DNA from: Pseudomonadota bacterium
Lineage (GTDB): Bacteria > Bdellovibrionota_C > UBA2361 > OMIW01
Direction of reading: 5' to 3'
Length of the DNA stretch: 35,936 nt
Assembly (NCBI GenBank): GCA_900299205.1
Contig: OMIW01000088.1
Coordinates: forward strand, 1 to 35,936
Numbering within the stretch: the stretch's first letter is position 1; each line of letters opens with the position of its first letter. A program made the position numbers and the translations under genes. The notes below the pieces were generated by a model. It was not told the origin of the DNA, did no database searches, and saw only the letters and a list, made by a program, of their open reading frames with translations. Below are positions 10,701 to 18,816 of the stretch, piece by piece.

Positions 10701-11188
10701 CTGCTTTTACCCTCAACCGATCCCGAAAGCACCCTCACTGTCGTCCCGTTGCTGTCAATCGCTACCGTGAACTCGGTCCCCCGAATCGCAGCGGTGACAT
10801 GTTCGGTAACAACCGAGGGATGGCGCTCAGAGTGGCTAAAAAAATGCATCGCTCCTGCTAGAAGTCCGAGAGCTCTTTCCTCCTCGGGAAATCGCATCTT
10901 GGCTCCTGAGGGGAGTCGGACATACGAACCATCAGCGAGTTTAAGAGCTACCCGCCCAGGCTCGCCCACTCCAATCTCGTCACCAGCCCTGAGGACCATC
11001 GACTCCGTCGCGGGTATCACATTACCCCCTCGGCTGATGGTCGCCGAGCCCTGGAGAGAGAACACGATCGCCGGGCTTTCGACCTCTGACTGTGCCGCCG
11101 GAGCGAAGCACACCGCGAAAAGAAAAATGGAGACGCATCGCCCCGGAAAACGGAACCACTTCTTTGTTCGCACCGTAAGGCAGACCAT
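7760..11188 (-). CDS. FecR domain, TPR repeats and C-terminal outer-membrane beta-barrel-like protein
   Basis: 1142 aa: signal peptide; FecR-like VVTEHVTAAIRGTEFTVAIDSNGTTVRVLSGSVEG; TPR-like middle (LGLLAVHGGDLEGGRAHFERATVLEPSRAIYRSYLGKSYFEA); barrel-like C-terminus ending MVKLAVNLNF. Confidence 0.78.
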   Translation of the reverse strand: MVCLTVRTKKWFRFPGRCVSIFLFAVCFAPAAQSEVESPAIVFSLQGSATISRGGNVIPATESMVLRAGDEIGVGEPGRVALKLADGSYVRLPSGAKMRFPEEERALGLLAGAMHFFSHSERHPSVVTEHVTAAIRGTEFTVAIDSNGTTVRVLSGSVEGKSSDGEASLRSGQGARFQKGVNPQLFGIVSSERTVQWSLFAPLIGGEEDLSVLERGGDRERRAVEAIRTGDFSRALQELQAVKGEGCSAAAVLRGRLLVTLGDAERGEQALVPCESEKVGSQVSSEVVGIGAATLSVVRLMQGRAEAANAISRHAAVLAPSVPSVKIARSFSLQEQGDLEEAVAVLGEVNKSSDPDIIARRAELLFMFGRVPEARTSLEQLSSRSWYADTVLGFVLMADRSFDQAKVAFERAAEAESGAGLPHLGLGLLAVHGGDLEGGRAHFERATVLEPSRAIYRSYLGKSYFEADTYEPAEPEYRRAIELDSNDPTPHLYRSFMKLAQNRPVESLRDIEEARDRSQKRSVYRSRFLLDEDAAVQSASLSRTYRELGFGERGKIEAISAMVSDYRNASAHRLLSESQSNVFSADNSLSERRIADLFSPLSINVIDSIGSSVSLNEYSSLFERDGWRTGISSGYDSFDDMGRTGVITANKSGNLVSGFSASGIVSNGLDSSPRTAGGRIGVSLQAQPTWGDRFFLEGRGIVDDGSDRLENTKFDGGSFSFGGLHRFAPDVTAIFQSTFERGREKLDQFSLDNDLLYTLISGGNEELVDIEALVNTNVKQYTSLWVNEGQLIARTGELTSILTARSATTQRDDIDRRTIIEDNIGLLDQSDIPLESSAPVNLRSELLSYLGTVTLSDSLFVNLGGSYERVEWSGFDEAPFTSDTETRSRVNPKAGIIFRPSTRAMYRIGYGESLGKGVNVDLASIEPTLIGGISQRFNDNPGTFSRNLGTGADLQPWKNGYIGAEWVRRWLQRADSVGIYDLKINFDDFTVERDVQFNQLGSTEIHQDLLNSYWYQILSSQWVCGVDYRFGREVEQEFNGSAIRDHRAKGFSRYFLPNGFFFQATSTYRYQGRENSLIVEGDSSGGWLFGAGIGYRLPTRQGVVLAEIDNILGKDLNLDQQSYFQDIVAREPMVKLAVNLNF

Positions 11189-11381
11189 ACCAAAGCTCCT
11201 GGCTGAATAATAAATATATGCGGGACCTCGCTAGAACCTCCCGAAAGGGTAACGCAAAAGTATCCTTTTACTCTAGGCGGAATCTGTGCAATTAATCCGA
11301 CTTATTAACACAAGTTCCTCCCACTCTCTATGATTGGGAATCTCGTAACTTAACCAAGACGATCTCCTTTATGGTGCACCC

Positions 11382-13352
11382 ATGAAACTACCCTTGCGCA
11401 TAGCGGTATCAATCGGTGCCGCCGTAATCGGTGCATTTATCGTGAGCACCTCTTTTTTGGAAGATCTCGACATTCGGCTATCGGACCAGATACTGAGGGT
11501 CCGTGGAAAACAAAAGCCTCCCGCTAAAGTCGTTGTCGTTGCGATTGATGAGACGAGTTATCGCGAGCTAAATATTCCCTTCGGCCCCCCATGGCCACGG
11601 GCGCTCCACGCTCAATTGCTCAATCGGTTGAAGGAGTTCGGCGCAAAAAGGGCAGTTTTCGACGTCTTGTTCATGGGTGAAGGTGCTGATAGGGCTGCTG
11701 ATGTCGCGTTAACCGCTGCCCTGAAAGAGTTGCCCACGGTTATTGGTGTTGAAGCTGCCGTTCGCCATGTTTCAAACCAAGCAGGTGGCTACGAACTCGA
11801 AGAGATCGAGCTGCCGTTTGAGCCGTTCCGGAAATCAGCAAAACTCGCTCTCGTCGGACTGCGGGACGTAAGCGGCGTTATCCGCAACTTCCCCGCCGCT
11901 CGCTCCGAACAGGAGTCCCGATATCCCTTTCTCGCAGAGGCGGCTGCTGGACGAGGAAGACAAGACCCTTCACCGAAACCCGGCCCACGGGATTTGATCC
12001 GTTACTACGGCCCAGGGAGAACGGTACCGATAATTTCTTATTGGGAGCTTCTCCAGGATGAACTTCCGATCGATCGCGACCTGTTTGAGGATGCTATCGT
12101 TTTCGTCGGGATACTCCTCCGCTCCGACACCGGCGCTGCGCAGAAGGATTCGTACCAGACCCCGTTTGGTGGTTCTATGATGTACGGTGTTGAGGTGCAC
12201 GCCACGATCGCAAACAACCTCCTCACCGAAAGCTGGATATCACGACCGAGCAAGGCCGTCGAACTCATCGGCCAGGCTCTTCTTATTGGAGCCCTCGCCT
12301 TCCTCGGCACGACAATAACCCCAATAGCCCTCTCTATTGCAACCATCTCATTGATCATTACCTGGCTGGTGTTGGCTTTTTGGGGATTGAGCACCGGATT
12401 CTTTCTGTGCGGAGGAAGCACCGTCCTCATCGTGGCACCGACCATCCTGCTTGCAAGCACCGGCTATTCATATCTAAGTGCCCGACAATCGGAAGAAAGT
12501 CTAAAATCTGCCTTTTCCCTTTACCTCTCCCCTGAAATGCTTCCCGACCTTCAACGGGAGAAAGATGGCCTCAAACTCGGTGGAGAAAAGCTATGGCTAA
12601 CCGCCCTTTTCACCGATATCGCCGATTTTACCTCGATAACCGAGGAGATGCCTGCGGAGAAGACATCTGAGATGTTAAATGCCTACTTCACCGAGGTAAT
12701 GGAGGTTGTTTTTCAAAACCAAGGGACCCTTATCAAATTTATTGGCGATGCCGTTTTTGCTATTTGGGGAGCACCGGTAAAAATAGCAAACCACGCAGAA
12801 ATGGCGGTTAAAACGGGGCTGGCTATTCAAAAAGAGGTGACTAAATTTAATTCAACCCAGAGATTTCCAGCGCTTATCACCCGTATAGGTATCAACACCG
12901 GACCCATGGTTGTCGGCAATCTCGGCTCAAAAAGGCGCTTCGATTACACCGCAATCGGTGACTCCGTTAATCTCGCGGCTCGACTCGAGGGGCTTAATAA
13001 ATATTTCGGTACTACCCTTATTTTCAGCGAGTCTACCAGAAAGGATGCGGGTGGATTTGCAGGCGCTGTCGAGATTGGGAAGGTACGGGTCAAGGGCAAG
13101 AGAGAGGCAGTTCAACTGTTTACCATGTTTGATCCTCCTCTCGCACCCACTGTTCTTGAGTCATGGAACCGAGCGTGCGATGAATTTTCCCAACTTCGGC
13201 TCGAATCTGCTGAAGCCGGTTATCAGAAGGTGAAAAGTGAAGAGCCACGGCTCGGTAAAGCCTGCTCCCTTTACCTCAGTGAGATAAGACGATGGGCCGA
13301 TTCACCCCCTTCCCAGGGGTGGAGTGGGGAATTAGAGTTTGATTCAAAGTAG
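11382..13352 (+). CDS. CHASE2 domain, TM segments and class III adenylate/guanylate cyclase
   Basis: 656 aa: CHASE2-like VVVVAIDETSYRELNIPFGPPWPRALHAQLLNRLKEFGAKRAVFDVLF, three TM helices, cyclase core LWLTALFTDIADFTSITEEMPAEKTSEMLNAYFTEV...GTLIKFIGDAVFAIWGAP...RIGINTGPMVVGNLGSKRRFDYTAIGDSVNLAARLEG. Confidence 0.92.
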   Translation: MKLPLRIAVSIGAAVIGAFIVSTSFLEDLDIRLSDQILRVRGKQKPPAKVVVVAIDETSYRELNIPFGPPWPRALHAQLLNRLKEFGAKRAVFDVLFMGEGADRAADVALTAALKELPTVIGVEAAVRHVSNQAGGYELEEIELPFEPFRKSAKLALVGLRDVSGVIRNFPAARSEQESRYPFLAEAAAGRGRQDPSPKPGPRDLIRYYGPGRTVPIISYWELLQDELPIDRDLFEDAIVFVGILLRSDTGAAQKDSYQTPFGGSMMYGVEVHATIANNLLTESWISRPSKAVELIGQALLIGALAFLGTTITPIALSIATISLIITWLVLAFWGLSTGFFLCGGSTVLIVAPTILLASTGYSYLSARQSEESLKSAFSLYLSPEMLPDLQREKDGLKLGGEKLWLTALFTDIADFTSITEEMPAEKTSEMLNAYFTEVMEVVFQNQGTLIKFIGDAVFAIWGAPVKIANHAEMAVKTGLAIQKEVTKFNSTQRFPALITRIGINTGPMVVGNLGSKRRFDYTAIGDSVNLAARLEGLNKYFGTTLIFSESTRKDAGGFAGAVEIGKVRVKGKREAVQLFTMFDPPLAPTVLESWNRACDEFSQLRLESAEAGYQKVKSEEPRLGKACSLYLSEIRRWADSPPSQGWSGELEFDSK

Positions 13353-13553
13353 GTCATTAATCTTACTCATTAATCGCCAATCACCGCCAAATACGTTGCA
13401 TCCCATTCATAACGTGCGATACTGTTTCGTACGCATACCGCCAGAGGACGGACAGGTCTCTGCTTCAAACAATCTGCTGCGACACTCAACAAAGAAATCG
13501 TCTCCCGCTCACGACCTTAATCGTTCACAGTTTTAACTAAGGACGGATCTCTC

Positions 13554-15638
13554 ATGATGGCGAATAGACCCCGTTACCGGACATCATTGACTGTGCGAAC
13601 TCATTGCATCAACGAGTTCGTCGACACTCCAGCGAAGACGGGGCACCGAGGATGTGGATTGAGACGCCGGATTGTGCCCATTCTATCATCCTCAATCACT
13701 GCGGCATTTCTAACCTCACTCTGCCAAACCCCAATCCGTGCCGAAAACAAAGGCGACCCCAAGCAGTATTCTACGGTTAATAATTCTCCAACCACCCCTC
13801 CGAACGGTAGCAGTGTGGAAGCTGCCCTTCCCCCGAACGGAGATTTCATCGTTTTTCAGTCGTCAGCCTCAAATCTCGTTGAAGGCGATACCAATAACGC
13901 CTCTGATATCTTCCTCAGAAAGATATCCTCCAATGCGGTCACTCGGCTGAGTGTCACATCAGCTGGCGATCAAGCAATCAGTGATTCTCTCGAGATTCCC
14001 GCTGATTCAAATTATCCCGCCGTCAGCCCGATCCTTTCAGATGGAACCTACGGCGTAGCGTTCGCTTCTCGGGCACCAAATTTAGCGACCTCCGACGGAT
14101 TCGCAAACCCAACCGGATTAAGCCAAGTATATCTAAGAATTCCATCCCTCAAAAAAACTGTTCTTATCTCTCGCGGGTTAAATGGGGCCGAGGCAGGAAA
14201 TGGATGGAGCTATGCCCCGTCCCTGACCGCCCTTGAGGGGCCAATAACGCCTCTGATATCTTCCTCAGAAAGATATCCTCCAAGTCGTTTTATCGTCGTC
14301 TTTTTGTCAACTGCGACGAATCTCCTCAGCTCCAACTCCCCCCAAGCGCTCAAAAATGGTGAAGCAAATCGCGCCGAGATTCAGGGGCCGACCGGAATAT
14401 ATGTAGCAGAAGTTAATATATCGAAATCAAAGTCTGTATCAGTAAAGATCGTAGACGGTACCGACGGTATAACCTCAGGTTCATTCTTCGCCGCGGCAAT
14501 CAGCGGTAATGGGCAATACATCGTCTGCAGCTCAGATACCTCAGACTTAACCCCTAATTTTTCATCTAATAGTAGCCGACAGATTATTCGTTTTGATCGG
14601 GAGAAGCGGCTGGCCGAACTGATAAGTCGCAATCCCGCTGGCGAGCCTGGAAACGGAAACAGCAACGTGCCCTCAATATCTTTCAACGGCGATAGAATTG
14701 TGTTCACCACTGAGGCGAATAATCTCGGCATCGACATCCCCGCCCGCGGGGGAGAGCCGATGTTCGTTCTATGGAAAGAGGTCGGCGACTCACTCCATCT
14801 GGTAAACCAAAACCGATTCGGCTCTAAGGGTAACGGTCTATATTCTCAGGATTCTCAGGAAGATCCGTTCGGTCCCCAAGGTAAAATTAGCTCCGATGGT
14901 CGGTTCGCCATCTGGTCGGACAAGGCAGATAACCTAGTCGAGGGCGATACGAATGGTGTCGCGGACATCTTCCTTAAAGATTTCGAAGAAAACACGATTA
15001 GAAGGATAAATATATCGGGTGGCCAGGAGCTTGATGCCCAAAGCACCTTCCCCGTGATTGGGGCGAGAAATTTCAGCCCCAGGGTGGATGACTTTTTGAC
15101 AGCTTTTCAAACCAGAGCAAGCAATGTAGGCACGAATTTCCCGGATCCCTTTTTCGATTCGAGCAATATAGATCGGGTATTCTTGATCACTTCGCCGTTT
15201 TTCCAGGGCCCTTTTGGAGGACCGTCGTTAAATCGGGCAAAGCCTCCGACTGAGGCGCGGACTCTTGAGAACAATGCCTCGCCTTGGACACCGCCCAGCA
15301 TCGAGAATAACGAGAAAAAGCGGGAAATAATCATCAACCTGATTAAGTTTCAACTTCCCAAAAAGAAGAAACTTATCGAGCAGTTTGTTCTTTCAGCGCG
15401 CGCCGTCGAAGGTTCACTAAAAGTCGGAAAGGTTGGCTATGACGTCCAAATTGATCTGGTAAAAGGTAAAAAACGAAAGAACGTCATCAGGCGGCTTGAA
15501 ACTCGAAACCGAGTAACGATTCGCAAACTTCCTCCCGGAACGTATGTCGTCAAGTATCGGGCTATCGGTCGAATTACAGCAAAGAAAACGGTCCAGACGA
15601 AGTTCAGCCCAGAGGCTCGATTCGTCGTAAAGAAGTAG
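13554..15638 (+). CDS. Secreted PD40/TolB-type beta-propeller protein
   Basis: 694 aa with repeated PSIS.nG..IVF.S.A.NL...D.NG..DIFLkD units (e.g. NGDFIVFQSSASNLVEGDTNNASDIFLRKI; DGRFAIWSDKADNLVEGDTNGVADIFLKDF). Confidence 0.75.
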   Translation: MMANRPRYRTSLTVRTHCINEFVDTPAKTGHRGCGLRRRIVPILSSSITAAFLTSLCQTPIRAENKGDPKQYSTVNNSPTTPPNGSSVEAALPPNGDFIVFQSSASNLVEGDTNNASDIFLRKISSNAVTRLSVTSAGDQAISDSLEIPADSNYPAVSPILSDGTYGVAFASRAPNLATSDGFANPTGLSQVYLRIPSLKKTVLISRGLNGAEAGNGWSYAPSLTALEGPITPLISSSERYPPSRFIVVFLSTATNLLSSNSPQALKNGEANRAEIQGPTGIYVAEVNISKSKSVSVKIVDGTDGITSGSFFAAAISGNGQYIVCSSDTSDLTPNFSSNSSRQIIRFDREKRLAELISRNPAGEPGNGNSNVPSISFNGDRIVFTTEANNLGIDIPARGGEPMFVLWKEVGDSLHLVNQNRFGSKGNGLYSQDSQEDPFGPQGKISSDGRFAIWSDKADNLVEGDTNGVADIFLKDFEENTIRRINISGGQELDAQSTFPVIGARNFSPRVDDFLTAFQTRASNVGTNFPDPFFDSSNIDRVFLITSPFFQGPFGGPSLNRAKPPTEARTLENNASPWTPPSIENNEKKREIIINLIKFQLPKKKKLIEQFVLSARAVEGSLKVGKVGYDVQIDLVKGKKRKNVIRRLETRNRVTIRKLPPGTYVVKYRAIGRITAKKTVQTKFSPEARFVVKK
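13891..13933 (+). repeat. 43-bp exact direct repeat, copy 1 (within propeller CDS)
   Basis: ccaataacgcctctgatatcttcctcagaaagatatcctccaa; identical to 14241-14283. Confidence 0.95.
14241..14283 (+). repeat. 43-bp exact direct repeat, copy 2 (read in a different frame)
   Basis: Same 43 nt as 13891-13933, offset 350 bp (not a multiple of 3). Confidence 0.95.
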
Positions 15639-16044
15639 AGGCCAAAGGCTCAATCGGGGGCGGCAAAGTGCTCAAGAGTTACTAAAATTATTTATTCATA
15701 TGCAGATGGGGTATGGTCTCTGTCGAGTTTTGTGTACGGGAGGGTGACATCTCGGGCAAAACGGTGACAGAGATAGTTCAACGGGTGGTTTCTGCTATGA
15801 AGAATCCTCGAGTTGAGGGTCGAACGCTAGATTCGGTTATCGCCCTTCGCACGTTTCTCAACCCTACAATCAGTGCCGGCTCGGTATGATCCTCGCCCCT
15901 TGTGTCAAAGATTTTTATCCTCTCATTTGCCGCAGTTTCCGAACCTTTACATTCTTGCCGAAGTACGACCTCGGTCCTGTTAAAACTTAGACTTACCCCA
16001 ATTAGATTCAAGAGAGCTCCAATTGGAGGATTTAAAAGTAATCC

Positions 16045-17265
16045 ATGTTCCTTCTTTCCCTTTTTCTGCTCGCTATTCTCTCTACTATCCTTGGCCGCCG
16101 ATTATGTGTCGGACGACTGAACACCCGGGCAGATTCTCTGGCACCGGTCCTTGGCTTTGCGCTGATAGCGATGATCGCGATGATCGCGATGATCGCATCG
16201 ACCGCCTTTATTCTAAACATTCCACCAGCAGTCCCAATCGTGATTATAACGGGTGCCGCTTTTTTCTCTTACCGCAGGGTCGCCCAAACGGAGGAATTTT
16301 ATCGATTGCCATATCAGCTTCGATCATTCGTTATCGCCGCTATTATCATCGGTACTCCATACCTCATTCGGAACGGTTTCAACGACGTAGTAACCGGATA
16401 TCACACCTGTAATGATCCTGTTATCCATGCGCTCCTTAGCAAGGGGAATGCTATCGATGGTCAGGTCCATGCAAAGCTCTACCTAAGCGGGAGAATACTA
16501 CCTTACCCAGTGGCCGCACACAGCGTGATAAATCTTATCTCACTTATGCCGGGAACGGATGTAAGAAATCTCGTTTTCGGCATCGCCCTTTTCAGCCTCG
16601 CTTTGTGCGTGTTCCCCCTCAAAATTCTCATTACCGAAAGTCGGGGGGTATCGACCAAATCGATACTCGATGACATTTTCGCGGGATTGGCAGCTTCCAC
16701 ATTCTACAATGCCGCTGTCGCTTATCACGGCTTCTTGCCCCAAGTTACATTTGTACCCTTCGCTCTCACTGCTTTAATACTCTTGAGAACCGAAGCGCAG
16801 GAGTCACCTCAGAAAATTCGTCCTTCTCTGGCCCTATCGGCTCTTTCAGCAGCAGCAGCCGTTGCGTCTTATAGTTTTGCGGCAGCTATTGTGTTAGCCG
16901 TCGGACTCGTTATTTCGCCCTGGGGAATCGGTGTGCGACGACATGTGAAACTAGGAATGACATTCACTGCCCTTGTAATCATTATCATGGGTGCGAATCT
17001 CATTCCTCTATTCGAGCTTGCGAGGCAGGTTATCAGCTATTTTTTCGACGCGAGTAAAACCCCTCCCATACTTCGCGAGAGCAGTTCATTCGGCAACCTG
17101 GTCGGATTTCTCAACCCTCTGATGTGGACCGGCCTCTGGTGGGAGCAGGACTATCGCATGCAGAGTATTAAAGACCCAATCAGTCAAATTGTACTTTTTT
17201 TTAGCGCATCGGCGTTTACCTCTCCGCCCGTGGTATCAGCGACCATTCGCCAGCAGCATCTCTGA
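16045..17265 (+). CDS. Polytopic membrane protein, probable N-terminal part of a frameshifted gene
   Basis: 406 aa with many TM segments (LLSLFLLAILSTILG...; LIAMIAMIAMIASTAFIL...), located next to glycosyltransferase genes. Continues in another frame at 17310..17798. Confidence 0.6.
   Translation: MFLLSLFLLAILSTILGRRLCVGRLNTRADSLAPVLGFALIAMIAMIAMIASTAFILNIPPAVPIVIITGAAFFSYRRVAQTEEFYRLPYQLRSFVIAAIIIGTPYLIRNGFNDVVTGYHTCNDPVIHALLSKGNAIDGQVHAKLYLSGRILPYPVAAHSVINLISLMPGTDVRNLVFGIALFSLALCVFPLKILITESRGVSTKSILDDIFAGLAASTFYNAAVAYHGFLPQVTFVPFALTALILLRTEAQESPQKIRPSLALSALSAAAAVASYSFAAAIVLAVGLVISPWGIGVRRHVKLGMTFTALVIIIMGANLIPLFELARQVISYFFDASKTPPILRESSSFGNLVGFLNPLMWTGLWWEQDYRMQSIKDPISQIVLFFSASAFTSPPVVSATIRQQHL
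16171..16197 (+). repeat. 9-bp tandem repeat (atgatcgcg x3, last copy atgatcgca)
   Basis: Read directly; encodes MIAMIAMIA in a TM helix. Confidence 0.9.
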
Positions 17266-17798
17266 ATGCTCGCCTCTTAACCTGCGGAGCTCTCGCTTAT
17301 CTTGCTATATTGGTCAAAACAGGGAGTCCCTATTCAACGGGCAAAATAGGGTCTTTTGTGGCGCCCGTTATTACCGCGACCATGATTCGAGGGGTTTTCA
17401 CGATCCCATTTTGTCGTATAATAAGATCCGTTGCTCTCTTGTCGCTCGCTAGCCTTCTCCTCGCCTCTAACATTCACCTTCTGCGCTTTATTTCGATTCT
17501 GCCGGCAGAGGTCATTCACGCAAGCACCCAGATTGCCCGCGACTTTTCAGGGAAAAGACTCCTCATTTTCTCCGACAATGATTGGCTCCTTTACACGATT
17601 GACAGCGAAACTGTCGATATTATTGGGCTGCATTATTTGCCGGACAAACTGACAGATACACCGTCCCCCTCCGCCTACGATGCGATTGTCTTTCACCATC
17701 TTGACCCCGTTCGCAGTCGATATACCTGTCTGCAAGAATCAGAATATGGTCCCTTTGTCGTTTGTGTTCAGACACTATCCAAAGAATTCCCATCTTAA
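17205..17798 (+). pseudogene. Downstream fragment of the 16045 membrane protein, in a shifted frame
   Basis: Frame open after TAG at 17202-17204: RIGVYLSARGISDHSPAASLNARLLTCGALAYLAILVKTGSPYSTGKIGSF... continuing into the listed 162-aa ORF 17310..17798. Confidence 0.5.
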
Positions 17799-17980
17799 CC
17801 ATCAATTCCTTAGCGCTTGCGATGCGTCGAGGAGGTCGTTTCCGACCTCATGAGGTAGCTTGTTTAAAAAACGTTTGAGCGGGTGCCGTTGGCAGACAAT
17901 CTTATGTTTAAAAACGGCCAACTTCGTTTGATAAAATCAAATTTAGGAAAAACCGCTGCCAAATAAAAGATAAGGTTGCT

Positions 17981-18778
17981 CTAATTTTCATGAGCCGCTG
18001 GCAGATTCTGAGAAGGTACTCTGCCAACAACAAAGAGATTCGGCTCCTTACAGAGTCCATAGGCGGAGAAGAAAATATCACCTTGCCTCCACGATGGCTT
18101 GCCAAATAAATAGTAGGCTAACCACTGCATTACCTTGTACTGGTAGGGACAAAAGAATGTCCGCAAAAGTAGGGTTATCCATCTATTAGTAAAGAATGGG
18201 TGTGTAAGAAGACCGTTTACTTCATAAACGTCGACGTCATAAATCTGATTGTCATAGAGAGCATGGGCTACACTCCTTTTTGTGGTAGGAAAAGTATGAG
18301 TGTAATCAATATTCCAAAACTCCATGCCGAGCTTCTCCGCATCTGGGACCTGAAATGCGATTATCCCACCCTCAGCGACATGCTTCTTTGCCCAACTCAT
18401 AAACGCAAACTGTGATTCTCCTCCCCCCAAAAGATGCTCGAGCACAAAGGCTGCGTAGATAACATCGAATTTTATCGGTATCGTTGGAAGTTCTGGGACC
18501 TCACCATAGAACTTATTTGTTTCGGGAATGTCACCAAGCAAGTTTAGAATGTTGGGATTTCTGTCGAGCGCAAAGTACTCAATGTTGCCATCCTCAGCAC
18601 AAGCTCGATGAAAGTACCCTTTTCCCGGACCGACCTCCAAGATCTTCAGCGGCCTGCGACGATCTGTATCTCTTAACTGCGACCTCAAAAAAGAGACGAT
18701 ACTTCTATTTAGCCAAACCATGAGTCGACGGATCGCAGGAGGATGCTCTTGTGAAATAAAGATATCGTACAGTGCCAT
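17981..18778 (-). CDS. Class I SAM-dependent methyltransferase
   Basis: 265 aa; LKILEVGPGKGYFHRACAEDGNIEYFALDRNP ... FDVIYAAFVLEHLLGG ... VAEGGIIAFQVPD. Confidence 0.83.
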   Translation of the reverse strand: MALYDIFISQEHPPAIRRLMVWLNRSIVSFLRSQLRDTDRRRPLKILEVGPGKGYFHRACAEDGNIEYFALDRNPNILNLLGDIPETNKFYGEVPELPTIPIKFDVIYAAFVLEHLLGGGESQFAFMSWAKKHVAEGGIIAFQVPDAEKLGMEFWNIDYTHTFPTTKRSVAHALYDNQIYDVDVYEVNGLLTHPFFTNRWITLLLRTFFCPYQYKVMQWLAYYLFGKPSWRQGDIFFSAYGLCKEPNLFVVGRVPSQNLPAAHEN

Positions 18779-18816
18779 AGTGTTCCTCTTACCTTAAGAA
18801 TTCCGCTTAAAAGTCT

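Noticed and set aside
11230-11300. Segment cctcccgaaagggtaacgcaaaag upstream of the CHASE2-cyclase resembles the core of GEMM-I c-di-GMP/cGAMP riboswitches (CGAAAG...GACGCAAAG).
   Set aside because: The GCAAACC strand, an extended stem and the closing GCCxGGUU-type strand are missing; only a 3-bp stem is supportable. A covariance-model search would settle it.
17310-17798. 162-aa ORF as an independent gene.
   Set aside because: Open frame extends upstream of its ATG with TM-like sequence that joins the preceding ORF after a small indel.
17832-17849. Hairpin gaggtcg-tttc-cgacctc as a terminator.
   Set aside because: Short stem and no following T-tract on either strand; not strong enough to annotate.
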